DNA of 64,000 nucleotides from Kuschelorhynchus macadamiae (Eukaryota > Arthropoda > Insecta > Coleoptera > Curculionidae). A model generated the notes under the pieces. The model did not search any database. It had not been told where the DNA came from and saw only the letters and a program-made list of their open reading frames with translations. The position numbers and the translations under genes are program-made. Below are positions 31,152 to 40,577 of the stretch, piece after piece (the stretch's first letter is position 1; the number at the start of each line of letters is the position of its first letter). The DNA is taken from assembly GCA_030620095.1 (NCBI GenBank), contig JAUTXW010001345.1, positions 385,001 through 449,000 on the forward strand, written 5' to 3'.

Positions 31152-32012
31152 ATGAGTACTTTGAGGGGCAAAGGTCTCTTAAATAGCACAATCAATAAAT
31201 TACCATTTGAACTTCATTTACCTGGTTATTCGTACTGTGGTCCTGGAACTAAACTTAAAGAAAGGTTAGCACGGGGCGATTTACCAAAAAACAAGTTGGA
31301 TAGTTACTGTAAGCAGCACGACATAGAATATTCCAAGCATCAAAATTTAGATAGTCGACATCAAGCAGATAAAGTTTTACAGGAAAGAGCTTGGGAAAGA
31401 GTCTTATCTAAGGACACCAGTTTGGGTGAAAAAAGTGCAGCTTGGATTGTAACCACCACTATGAAAGCCAAGCGTAAACTTGGTATGGGGCTTGTAGCTA
31501 ATAAACAGACAAGAAGACGAAATTTAAAGAGAAGAAAAAAAGTACGTAGCAATGGTAAAACCAAGAGAAAATTAAAATCCACGCATACGTTTAATTCTGG
31601 TATTGTTAGTAATATTAAAAAACAGTTAAAATGCTGCAAGGGTGGATCACTGAAAGATAATATTAAGCTGGCCGTCAAAGCCGCTCGGATATCTATGAAA
31701 AATATTGGCGGCAAAAAAAGAATTAGGCTACCTAGAGTAATCAGAGTACCTAAAATTGGAGGTATTCTTCCTCTTATTCCCATATTTGCAGGCTTAAGTG
31801 CATTGGGAGCTCTAAGTGGTGGAGCTTCTGCGATATATAAGGCTGTAAATGAGGCAAAAGCAGCAACGGAGAAGCTGCATGAGTCAAAACGACATAATGA
31901 AACTATGGAGGCTATTGCATTAGGAAACAAAAATGGAAAAGGTTTGTATCTGAAACCATACAAAACTGGATATGGTCTTTATTTGAAAAAAATGTCAAAA
32001 AACTCCCCATAA
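31152..32012 (+). CDS. Parvovirus-type phospholipase A2 with basic/hydrophobic core-protein tail
   Basis: Residues about 22-75 form a viral PLA2: calcium loop YCGPGT (28-33), catalytic HD dyad in CKQHDIEY (H56, D57), and a later Asp in RHQAD (D73). Viral PLA2 domains breach endosomal membranes during entry. A long Arg/Lys-rich stretch (about 115-145) follows, then a Gly/Ala/Leu-rich hydrophobic segment (about 205-235) and a GKGLYLKPYKTGYGLYL tail, resembling small adenovirus-like core or membrane-active proteins. The frame is intact. It ends at a run of seven A (31986-31992), where the protease frame (-1) is already open. Confidence 0.88.
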   Translation: MSTLRGKGLLNSTINKLPFELHLPGYSYCGPGTKLKERLARGDLPKNKLDSYCKQHDIEYSKHQNLDSRHQADKVLQERAWERVLSKDTSLGEKSAAWIVTTTMKAKRKLGMGLVANKQTRRRNLKRRKKVRSNGKTKRKLKSTHTFNSGIVSNIKKQLKCCKGGSLKDNIKLAVKAARISMKNIGGKKRIRLPRVIRVPKIGGILPLIPIFAGLSALGALSGGASAIYKAVNEAKAATEKLHESKRHNETMEAIALGNKNGKGLYLKPYKTGYGLYLKKMSKNSP

Positions 32013-32065
32013 AGCTACCCAATCGCCCGCTTACCGATAGAGATATTGAAAAGTATGCTAAACAG

Positions 32066-32371
32066 TTGAATATACCTCATTTTAGGGGAGTGTTTATGAG
32101 GAATAATTTGCCGAAAGCCCCTAAGAAAAATGAATTTGGGGTTATTAATTTAGACAGAAATGATGGTTGTGGTACGCATTGGGTAGCTTATAAGAAATCT
32201 GGTAAAAATGTCGTTTATTTTGATAGTTTTGGAAACCTAAATCCTCCGATAGAAGCTGTTAGATATTTTAAGAAATGTAAAATACTCTTTAACTACGATC
32301 AGTATCAGACATATACCACTTTTAATTGTGGACATCTTGTATTATCATTTCTTTATAATAAAAGACTATAA
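32066..32371 (+). CDS. Adenain-like maturation cysteine protease
   Basis: The conserved domain includes the catalytic His in GTHWVAY, the Asp in YFDSFG, a Gln-containing YDQYQT segment and the nucleophile in FNCGHLVLS. These enzymes process capsid precursors. The coordinates give the minimum; family-type sequence (PLTDRDIEKYAKQL) extends in the same frame at least to about 32003, and there is no ATG there. Translation may therefore depend on a spliced or non-AUG start, or on slippage at the A7 run (31986-31992) that ends the PLA2 gene. Alternatively a single-base deletion fused or disrupted the start. The catalytic domain itself is intact. Confidence 0.85.
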   Translation: MNIPHFRGVFMRNNLPKAPKKNEFGVINLDRNDGCGTHWVAYKKSGKNVVYFDSFGNLNPPIEAVRYFKKCKILFNYDQYQTYTTFNCGHLVLSFLYNKRL

Positions 32372-32401
32372 AATAATTAATTTGTTTAATTTATATCAGT
32401 C

Positions 32402-33115
32402 ATGTCTCAGACATTCACATTAAAAGGTCGTTCTAGTTGTTTGAGTGTTGATATTAATCCTCCGATCGAACTCGATACTAAATATAGTTATTCACTAGCC
32501 CTTATTTCACTTAGTACATGGAATTCCATTCCAAACATAGAACCTGGGTGTAACAAATTTTATTATATTAAGAACAACGAAAAAAAGGTTTTGGAAATCC
32601 CCACAGGATCTTACGAAGTTACCGATATAGAAAATTTTCTTATAAACGAATTGACTGACAAAAATAAACACGTTACAAATATTACTTTAAAGCCCAACAA
32701 CAATACACTGAAGTGTGAATTAAAGTGCATCTACGATATAGATTTTAAGCCAAACGATAGTATTGGGAATATATTGGGATTTTCACGGAAACTGCTAAAA
32801 GCTAATATTCAACATAAATCTGATATTTCTGTGAATATAATTAAAGTAATTACTATCCGAATAGAGTGTAACATAATATCAGGATCTTATTATACAAATA
32901 ATCCATCACATACATTATACGAATTCTCACCAACTGTCGACCCTGGATATAGTATAATTGTTGAACCTCGAAACTTAATTTACCTCCCAGTAAATAAACA
33001 AAGTATCAATAACATTACGATAAATATTTTGGATCAGGATTCCAGACCCATTAATTTTAGAGGGGAAGAAATTATCATAAGATTGGAACTGAAAAAGAAT
33101 GGTTTTGGTTTTTAA
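32402..33115 (+). CDS. Penton (minor capsid) protein, single jelly-roll type
   Basis: The 237-aa protein begins MSQTFTLKGRSSCLSVDINP, with YSLALISLSTWNSIPNI (about 31-47) and IPTGSYEVTDIENFL (about 66-80). This is the pattern I know from Polinton penton proteins, where a beta-rich jelly roll sits at capsid vertices. It starts 30 bp after the protease stop and ends beside a small overlapping frame, in a compact capsid operon-like array. The frame is intact. Function is inferred from family pattern and position immediately before the major capsid gene. Confidence 0.85.
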   Translation: MSQTFTLKGRSSCLSVDINPPIELDTKYSYSLALISLSTWNSIPNIEPGCNKFYYIKNNEKKVLEIPTGSYEVTDIENFLINELTDKNKHVTNITLKPNNNTLKCELKCIYDIDFKPNDSIGNILGFSRKLLKANIQHKSDISVNIIKVITIRIECNIISGSYYTNNPSHTLYEFSPTVDPGYSIIVEPRNLIYLPVNKQSINNITINILDQDSRPINFRGEEIIIRLELKKNGFGF

Positions 33116-33302
33116 TCATCATGCTGGACAACACAATGAAAATTATATATTCGGCGACAAACGTAATCTGAATTCAGTATATAATCAGTCAGTGACACAG
33201 TCGCTCACACAGCAAAATATCTTCCTTCTGCAATCACTTTCTCATAAATATGGCTATCGTGTCAGAAAAGTTACAGATATTTCGCCCGGTCAACATGGAT
33301 GA
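33099..33302 (+). CDS. Small Polinton protein overlapping penton and capsid genes
   Basis: The 67-codon frame starts 17 bp before the penton stop and runs 53 bp into the capsid frame. It has SVTQSLTQQNIFLLQSLSHK, reminiscent of the short L...N..FL.SLG helix found in small proteins between capsid genes of other Polintons. The frame is intact and no other gene occupies the 134-bp gap, which supports it. It could be a short capsid cement or tail-like peptide; coding status is uncertain. Confidence 0.5.
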   Translation: MVLVFNHHAGQHNENYIFGDKRNLNSVYNQSVTQSLTQQNIFLLQSLSHKYGYRVRKVTDISPGQHG

Positions 33303-34473
33303 ATCTATTGTACGAGAGGAGTGGCACACGTATCACCCATTCACAAAATCATTCAATTATAACGATGAAATAGAAATAGTTATTAACCAACAAGATGTTT
33401 TTATGGATATAAGTCAAGCTCAACTTTATATAGAAGCAAATATTTCTGAAGAAAAAACTGCAGGAAAAACAGGAAGCTGTTCACTTACAAATAATGTTGG
33501 CACCTTCTTATTTGAATCAGTGACATACGAACTAAATGGCAAGGAAATAGAAAAAGTTCGAGATCCAGGTCTTACCACTACCGCTAAGAGTCTCTTGTGC
33601 CTCAACAGCCTTGAGAGCAAAACCCTTAACACTGCAGGTTGGAGCTGGCCTTCAACAGAACAGTTACCGACTTTCGTTAAACAAAGCGGGGACTTTAATT
33701 TGCTGATACCATTGCATTTCCTATTCGGAATATTTTCTGATTATAAGAACCTAGTTATGGGCAAGCAAAAAATTAAATTGGTTCGCGCTCGAAACGATGA
33801 AAATTGTTATGTCAACGCAACCGGAGATAAAAAAGCCTCTATATCAATTTCTTCTATTGAATTAAAAGTTAAACACGTTTATCCCAACGATATCTATAAA
33901 TTGAAATTATTGGAAGAAATTTCAAAGAACAGTCCTATACACATGCCCTTCAGAAGTTGGGAAATTCACGAATTGCCTGCTCTAAGAACAACCAAGAGAG
34001 ATATTTGGACGGTAAAATCTATGACTGAAAGAGCTCGATACATCATCGTATTTTTCCAAAAAGATCGCAAAGACAATCCAAACAAAGATTGTACATACTT
34101 CGATAATTTGAATATTACTGATGTTCGACTTTATCTTAACTCTGAGGTTTATCCATATGAGTCTTTAAATATAAATTTTGGTAACAAACAGTTTGCAGAA
34201 ATCTACAGGATGTACACAGAATTTCAAAACTCATATGTAGGCAAAACGAACAGCGAACCATTATTAAACTTCAAAGATTTTACAGACAGAACGTTATTTG
34301 TTATCGACTGTTCCAAGCAAAATGAATCACTTAAGAGTAGCGTAGTTGATGTTAAGCTTGAGTTTCAAAGTTCAGAAAATTTCTCCAATGATACACGTGC
34401 TTACTGCATCATCGTGCACGATCGGGTTTTGGAATATTTACCATTAACTGGAACTGTAAGAACTCTAATATAA
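33250..34473 (+). CDS. Major capsid protein, double jelly-roll (hexon-like)
   Basis: The 407-aa protein has the family opening IFRPVNMDESIVREEWHTYH (about 10-29), followed by INQQDVFMDISQAQLYIEA (about 46-64) and a central NSPIHMPFRSWEI block near residues 227-239. These are hallmarks of the Polinton/adintovirus major capsid protein that trimerises into pseudo-hexagonal capsomers. At 407 residues it is shorter than many relatives but has both ends of the fold. The first ATG (33250) is preferred over M16 because the conserved sequence begins upstream of it. The frame is intact. Confidence 0.88.
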   Translation: MAIVSEKLQIFRPVNMDESIVREEWHTYHPFTKSFNYNDEIEIVINQQDVFMDISQAQLYIEANISEEKTAGKTGSCSLTNNVGTFLFESVTYELNGKEIEKVRDPGLTTTAKSLLCLNSLESKTLNTAGWSWPSTEQLPTFVKQSGDFNLLIPLHFLFGIFSDYKNLVMGKQKIKLVRARNDENCYVNATGDKKASISISSIELKVKHVYPNDIYKLKLLEEISKNSPIHMPFRSWEIHELPALRTTKRDIWTVKSMTERARYIIVFFQKDRKDNPNKDCTYFDNLNITDVRLYLNSEVYPYESLNINFGNKQFAEIYRMYTEFQNSYVGKTNSEPLLNFKDFTDRTLFVIDCSKQNESLKSSVVDVKLEFQSSENFSNDTRAYCIIVHDRVLEYLPLTGTVRTLI

Positions 34474-34538
34474 TGCAAGAACTCTAATAAAATCAGTAGT
34501 AATCAAGCAGCCATTAGAATCATCACACCGGTTTAATA

Positions 34539-35042
34539 ATGAAGTTTATAGTGTTAGATGCTCAAGGTTATTTTACACCTGATTTTGAGGTTAAGGAATT
34601 AGCTATATTCGATGGAAATCACATGAAATGTTGGCTGTTTAGACCAAAGACTCCATATTGGTTGTTAACCAAGGCTGTCAAGCGGAACGTAAAATACATT
34701 TTTTATAATATTCATGGAATACACTATAATTCAGGCAATACGGACTATAAGCATCTTAATCATATAATACTACAAGAACTTGCTGGTGTGGACACCGTTT
34801 ACGTTAAAGGCCACGTCAAAGAAGACTTTCTTATTAAATTTTTCTCCAACATGAAATTAGAACACCACCCCAATGTTATTAATTTAGAAGTTTCATCACC
34901 ATCATCATCATCATCAGATGTACCGAAACTAGAACAGGAACTTAGTTCCTGTAAACACCATAAATTAAGCTTATGTTCATGTAGTATTAATAACGCTTAC
35001 CTTTTACATAATTATATTTTATCTACGAGTAATAAGCTTTAA
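34539..35042 (+). CDS. Conserved Polinton protein of 167 aa, possible RNase H-like fold
   Basis: The product begins MKFIVLDAQGYFTPDFEVKE and has FYNIHGIHYNSGNTDY (about 56-71) and GVDTVYVKGHVKEDFL (about 84-99). Proteins with the order VLD.QG..., NIHGI.Y..G and VY.KG..K..FL are frequent in insect Mavericks in my memory. The strand-loop-acidic beginning and KGH..K..FL block would fit an RNase H-like nuclease fold, but catalytic assignment is uncertain. The C-terminal third is low complexity (a run of nine serines interrupted by a proline) with several cysteines. Last gene before the right arm. Confidence 0.7.
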   Translation: MKFIVLDAQGYFTPDFEVKELAIFDGNHMKCWLFRPKTPYWLLTKAVKRNVKYIFYNIHGIHYNSGNTDYKHLNHIILQELAGVDTVYVKGHVKEDFLIKFFSNMKLEHHPNVINLEVSSPSSSSSDVPKLEQELSSCKHHKLSLCSCSINNAYLLHNYILSTSNKL

Positions 35043-35268
35043 TAAATACTATCAAAATTACTGTGTATTTTTCTACATACTATCCTTTATGACCCCCACG
35101 CATATTATTAACAATATAGACGGAGTAAACAGTCAGACAGACAGGAAGCAAAGAACACCCTGTATACGTACTACAACCAACTAATATACTGATGACAGAT
35201 GACAGATATGACAGGTGACAGCTGTCTACCTGTCATACCTCTCTGTCTTACCTGTCACGCATCAGTAT
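35043..35268. other. Subterminal region with GACAG-rich palindrome
   Basis: Holds AATAAA for the last gene (35041-35046), an ACACCCTGTATAC stretch near 35155 and a cluster of GACAG/CTGTC motifs. Arms ATATACTGATG (35184-35194) and CATCAGTATAT (35260-35270) enclose an inner GACAGCTGTC palindrome (35217-35226), so 35184-35270 can form a hairpin of about 87 bp abutting the inner edge of the right TIR. The left end has nothing comparable. Confidence 0.65.
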
Positions 35269-35637
35269 ATCACCCCTTCACCCAGGGGGCGCGCGCGCGC
35301 CCCAAAGATCCGGCGTTGCAGGTGCCCGTACGCCAGCGCCGCGGGGGCCCCAGAGTGCGGGGACGCGGGGATCCAGCGTTGCAGGCGCCTGCGGCGCGGG
35401 GCCCCAGGGTGCGGGGCCCCCGGGGCGCGGCATCGCGGGAGTGGGCCTGCGCCCCCCTACAAACCACCTACGAACAGCTTGGCGCCCCCCAGTCACTATG
35501 CGCATGTTCAACACAACACATCTGCGCGCTTACGTGACGTCACACACTACGCCAGCCAACACCCTGAAAACGAGCGGCATTCTAAGGTTTGAGGTTATGT
35601 TCGATTTTTATGGTGAAACATACTTTGTTACTCTACT
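35269..35637 (-). repeat. Right terminal inverted repeat of the Polinton
   Basis: Reverse complement of 17996-18364 over 369 bp with no difference found in the blocks compared. It ends ...GTTACTCTACT. The same GC-rich block and TGACGTCA (35535-35542) are present. Confidence 0.95.
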
Positions 35638-35643
35638 AACGAA
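35638..35643. repeat. Right target-site duplication (AACGAA)
   Basis: Exact copy of 17990-17995, immediately outside the right terminus. Confidence 0.9.
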
Positions 35644-37081
35644 TATCAAATAGAAGGCTTTTCTTGGTACCTAATAATCAAATAGAGTTTGACAATGACT
35701 TCGTCAGATGAATTTAAGAAGTTTTTTAAAACTTTTCAGTGTTTTTTTGAAGTCGGTTTTATTTTTCCAAGAACTATTTTTTTCCATTAGTTTTTTTATT
35801 TTTAAAATTGTTATATTTCTTATTTTTATTTAATAAAGATATTTTTGTATTTTATTTTTTTATTCTTACTTTTATATTATTATTTGAATTTTTATTTTTT
35901 AATCAGTAGTGTAGGATATCCCCGCAGCTGCTATTTTTGGTGGCCCGTAAACTAATATGTGCATTTACACATATTGCTCTCCGTCTGGGGCTTAGTCAAA
36001 GCTGGGGCGACCCCTCCTAGAAGTTTTCGGTCCAACTGGTTTACTTTGCTTGCTAAGGTACATCGGTTTTACTCTCAGAGGGTTAACTCTTAGGACTTTT
36101 ACTTTTATCAACGAATGTCCCTCTCTTTCAAATAAGCGATGCCGGACTTGAGCACATCCTGGTCACCGCACGACTTTTGGACTTATTAGATAAACCTGTC
36201 TAGAAGAAGGATTCACAACTTCCACATCCCTAAGAATTTCCATCTTACAGCGAATGGCCCGTTTTGAAGGATGTCTCCCCAGTAATGGTTTCACGATGGT
36301 CGTTGGACTGCGCCTGAAAACTTACGAAAAACTCCACTCCTTTTCCACCGTCAGGGAACCGGAACGTGTATTTATCTCGACGATTCGTTCGGAAGTCTAA
36401 TTGTGTAGTGTGTTATTGGCGATATGTTGTATTTTTCACAGAATAGCTGTAGATGAGAGAGCACAGAACCTTATATATTTTAGCACTAGTCAAGTACAGC
36501 CATAATCTCTATCACTCAAAATATCTTTAAATGGCTCTTGTAAACAATTAAACCCATGGAATTTGACAAATTTAAAACATACATTTGAGAGATTACCTTT
36601 TTTTGACGACTCCCATACACAAAAATTTATGGATGAACCACTTTTTCAAATTAGATCCACAAAAACTAAGGTTTTGGAAGGGTGCACTTATTTTTGGCGT
36701 ACCGCTGAAAACATATTTTTTTTCACAAACTTAATTTATAAACTACGTAAAAGAGTGATTATAATGCTCCATAGGTAACACAAAAATTTGTTAGTTCTAA
36801 CTAAAAGTTAAAAGTAATTAAACATTAATAAAAGTTTGCCGTCTTTCATAATTTTATTGCATAACACAATGACACATAATTACTTCTGATAAATAAATAG
36901 AGGGCGGGAGCGTCGCACGTTTGACGAAAATCCAGTGTGCTGAGGATGCTACGTTGCCAAGTTTATTTTGAATATGACCTATATAAATTATACAAGAAAA
37001 CAAAATATATATTTTCGATTGTTTTGAGTTTATTTTATTAGTATTTCATTCAATTTATTTGTCATACCTGTTGCTATTACA
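35644..37081. other. Flanking DNA with an unassigned moderately GC-rich block
   Basis: AT-rich T-runs (35690-35910) give way to a distinct, less AT-rich block at about 35920-36440 without open frames. It could be an LTR or untranslated leader of a retroelement, but no terminal repeats were seen. A 30-bp stretch (GTAAACAATTAAACCCATGG, 36540-36559) recurs inverted near 40338-40357. No gene is supported. Confidence 0.4.
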
Positions 37082-39394
37082 ATGGAGGTAGCCAATGTTT
37101 TCTATTTAATGAGAATACTCTCATTAAATGATGAACAGTTTTTAAGAGTGTTAAATAATTGGTCGTTAGTATGCGGAAATTTGCGCTGTCCCGTAGTGCG
37201 GTGCAGACGAAATTGCAGATTGCAGCATAGGGAAGCAGTTACGTTAGGATTTATTTTTTATTGCGGAAGTTGTCGAGTACGATACTCTATTTTCAGAAAT
37301 TCATTTTTTGAGAACAGTAATGTACCACTCCGAATAATAATTTTTTTGATATGGGAGTAGGCATGTGAAATTCGTGCCGGCTGTGCTGCAATGTCTACGG
37401 GCTGTACCAGAATTAATGTTATCCAACAATATCGTTGTTTTAGAGACATTTGTTCTTGGCAGTTGTTGCAAAAGGATAATTTGTTTTTGTTTGGTAAGTT
37501 ATTTTGCTTTCTTTTTGAAATTTATTTCACTGTTTTATATTATTTTGCTATGAAAGTATTCTTTTTTGAGTAATTATTTATTTTTTTACCCTACTGCCGA
37601 TTTTGTATGTAGGAAGATTTTTAGGTCGTGATCACGAAGTCTTTTTTTGCTCGGTCACGTTTCGTTTTTCAGTTATCCATCATCAAAGTTCATAATATCC
37701 TAAACCTAATTTACTTTTTTCTTTTTTTTTGTGAGAATTTGCTAGTTCTCTATGAAACTACTACAAACAACTACAAAAAATATGTAAATTTTACTATTCC
37801 TGCTTTTTTTTTATCTAAAACAAATTTAGAGAATACTCAAAAAAATTCACTTCATGTTTTTTGGACTAGTAACTCTTCCTTCATGATGGCATCTTGACAC
37901 CATAAAATAGCGTCGAGATACAGCTTTAAAGAACAACATTAATTGATACAAATTAATTATAGACACTTTTATTACATACATACATACGTGGATCGGTACT
38001 AGCAGGAGCGCGAAGACACTAGGTAGATTGGTACCGGGTTAGCACCAGGTTAGGCGCCGTAGGCATCATCGCTAAAGCCCTGCTACAAAAGGAGAACAAC
38101 GGCGAAAAGTATTACTGAAGTCTAATATTAGACTTCTGCCAGTGATATTCGGCATCGGCCCCCTGGGGCCGTTGCCGAATGTTAGACTTCCGTCAGTGAT
38201 ATACCCCGCTATTGATTAGTGTTGTTCGCCTTTTGTACTAGGGCTTTATTGATGATGCCTACGGCGCCTAACCTGGTGCTGGAAACAATAATTGATACAA
38301 ATTAATTATGGACACTTTTATTACATACAAAGGTGGATCCATACTACCAGGAGCCAGGAGGCACTAGGTGGATTGGTACCGGGTTAGTACCAGGTTAGGC
38401 GCCGTAGGCATCATCGTTAAAGCCCTAGAATAAAAGGCGAATAACAGCGAAGTGCATCACTGAAGTCTAATATTCGGCATCGGCCCCTTGGGTACCGATC
38501 CACCTTGTATATGTATACAAAATATCCGTGATTAATTTGAGTTATAGTCTTGCAATTGAATAACTGAGAAACGAAACGTGATTGAAAAAATTTGACTTTA
38601 GATTGGTGATCAGGACCTCAAAATCCACCTATATACAAAAAATGATCAAAATCGGCGGTGGTGTAAAAAAGTAAATAATTAAATTTTTTTACGGAACATA
38701 GGCATTTGAAGTTTGTTGGTTAATTTGATAAGATTTTTTGATTATAGCTATAGTCATGTCTTTTACTTTTGTTTTGTAAAACTGATATCCATTTAAGTAT
38801 TTTATTGGTAGATATATTAAGCTGATAAGAATAGATATTATTCACTGGTATGTGTTAAAAGAATGCGTTTTTATTTGATTACAGGTGGCCCTGGACATGT
38901 GATACAAATTGATGAATCAGTAGTTTCTCGAAGAAAATATAATGTTGGTAGAGTTGTTCAACCAAAATGGGTCTTAGGGATTTACGATGTGACCCAAAAG
39001 AGAGGGTATATATTGTTCATCACCAACCGTTCTTCAGAAACGTTAGAAAGAATAATACAGAAGCACGTTTTGCCCGGTTCCGAGATTTGGACTGATTGTT
39101 GGAGGGGCTATTCAGGGCTCTCTCTCTTAAATGGGGTTTCACCATATATTCATAGAACGGTCAACCACTACACTACAAAATTTTGTAGATCCGAACACGG
39201 GAGTATGTACAAATTACGTAGAAGGATATTGGTCATGTATGAAGCAATATTTGCGGCGTTTGGGAGTCTTGCAGTCCCCATTTATTGCTGAATACATTGA
39301 CCAATATATGTGGAACGAAATTTACGGCAGAACTCCGGCTAACAGATTCCAAAATTTAATTAACCAGATTAGTCGGCGATACATTTTCCGTTAG
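37082..39394 (+). pseudogene. ISXO2-like DDE transposase, two exons, frameshifted
   Basis: Exon 1 (37082-37493) has the N-terminal zinc-ribbon-like region (CGNLRCPVVRCRRNCRLQ; CGSCRVRYSI; NSFFENSNVPLR) and loses frame near 37357. A donor G|GTAAGT at 37493/37494 and acceptor TTACAG ending at 38884 define a 1391-bp intron. Exon 2 starts with GPGHVIQIDESVVSRRKYN (the first Asp and the RRKYN signature of the ISXO2 family), reads EIWTDCWRGYSGL (second Asp), and shifts frame near 39160-39180 into NFVDPNTGV...YVEGYW with the last acidic residue. Two frame breaks make it inactive. Confidence 0.8.
37494..38884 (+). other. Intron of the ISXO2-like gene carrying repeated GTTAGGCGCC modules
   Basis: The GT...AG boundaries are good. 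Inside, 37940-38165 and 38285-38500 are direct repeats (ATTGATACAAATTAATTAT, then ACACTTTTATTACATACA and ACTAGGT.GATTGGTACCGGG). The segment ACCAGGTTAGGCGCCGTAGG near 38046 is inverted near 38258-38276, giving a fold-back between about 38042 and 38280. These are non-coding mobile repeats inserted in the intron. Confidence 0.55.
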
Positions 39395-40577
39395 TGGTTG
39401 ACCGTTCTATTTATTATTTAGAAGTTAATGTATGTATGTATATACTTCGGTTAGGTTAGGTTAGGTTATGTTTAGTTAGGCTAGACTGTATATGTAAAGT
39501 CTTTAAATCACTTTAAGACCCCCTAATCACCACATAGATTGTCTAATGTGTTTTCTTGTTAAATCACCGTTTATTTCGCAGTAGTATAAACAAGCTTTGT
39601 TGAATCTTCAGTGTGAGCTTTCTGACTGAATAGTAGGGTTCTCAACTTTTTTTTGCAGTGGGTAAGTGTTTAAATTCCGAATCCGGTGATGTTTTTTTTA
39701 ATACATTTTGTAATTAATAAAATGGCGGATATTGAATTAGTTTATATTAGGATTGATTAGTTAGAGTGCTAATTTTTGTGAAGTTTGAACAAAATCTCAC
39801 GTCTATATTAAAACAAGAACTTTTTTAACAAAACCTCTACTGTTAGGTAGATTTGTCCCGTTAGCGTTAGGTTAGCTCAGGTTCGTCGATAATAGCATTA
39901 AAGCTATAAACCATTATTAAAGTTACAAAAACATATGTAAATTAACTTTAGATCAACGAAAATTAGATTTAAAATGTGCGCGCACTTTAAAAAGGTTGGA
40001 ATGGTGGGTTCTGAAAGCTATTTTGGGCCTAGTGTATATGTACCGTTCGTTAGTAGCGGAATGTGTTACTGTCGAGAGACTTACTTACTATCGGGGGACA
40101 AACATGAAAACAAATGTAAGCTTCATACAATTATGTACGTTTGGCAACAATGTAAAATAGCCTTTCAAATCGTCGTATTAAGGAGTATGTTCGAGTATGC
40201 GCATTGAAATGCATTGTAAATATAGAACCTTTTTCTGGTTTTTTTAATAGATAAACTGGTCCATCCATATATTTTATTTTTTTAAAACAGTTAAAACAAG
40301 GTAAACTTTCTATTTTATATTCAAAAATTATTAAATTCCATGGGTTTAATTGTTTACAAGACCGACTCATTAACTTACACAATACACACAAATGACTGTA
40401 AAAAGTTATGTGCAGTATCAAAGCGGAACATACACATACGATATTATACCTACTTACGAGTGCAGGTAATAACACGGTAATAATCATAATGTCCCTTATT
40501 AATGACATTACAAATGACAAAAATCAAAGTAGACGTTAAAAATTTCAAAACTTCCCAAAAATGTAAATCTACTCAAT
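39395..40577. other. Spacer with (TTAGG)n and a dispersed repeat
   Basis: TTAGGTTAGGTTAGGTTATG at 39451-39470 is an insect-type telomere-like stretch. AACAAAACCTCTACTGTTAGG ... CCGTTAGCGTTAGGTTAGC (about 39825-39880) recurs at about 62612-62662 as a dispersed repeat. No gene is recognised. The 129-codon minus frame 40131-40520 has no family motif. Confidence 0.45.

Larger units (their letters stand above)
17996..35637. mobile_element. Complete Maverick/Polinton (adintovirus-like) element, 17.6 kb
   Basis: The element begins AGTAGAGTAAC and ends with its reverse complement, is bounded by 369-bp inverted repeats, and is flanked by a perfect 6-bp duplication. It encodes the full Polinton toolkit: protein-primed DNA polymerase B, retroviral-type integrase, packaging ATPase, adenain-like protease, penton and major capsid protein, plus a phospholipase A2. 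Identical arms indicate recent insertion or arm homogenisation. The polymerase gene nevertheless has two frame breaks, and the region 20400-21050 holds partial duplications of two element genes, so autonomous replication looks unlikely for this copy as assembled. Confidence 0.95.

Noticed and set aside
31361..31963. 200-aa minus-strand frame with apparent membrane segments
   Set aside because: It is the antisense of the PLA2 gene, whose Lys/Arg and Gly/Ala codons reverse into Leu/Phe/Ala-rich sequence.
35920..36440. Possible ribosomal RNA or LTR segment
   Set aside because: Composition is less AT-rich than its surroundings, but no rRNA core motif, terminal repeat or primer-binding site was identified, so it is left unassigned.
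40131..40520. 129-aa minus-strand frame with CxxC
   Set aside because: No conserved domain; the single C..C pair and a short shared stretch with 36540 are insufficient to call a gene.
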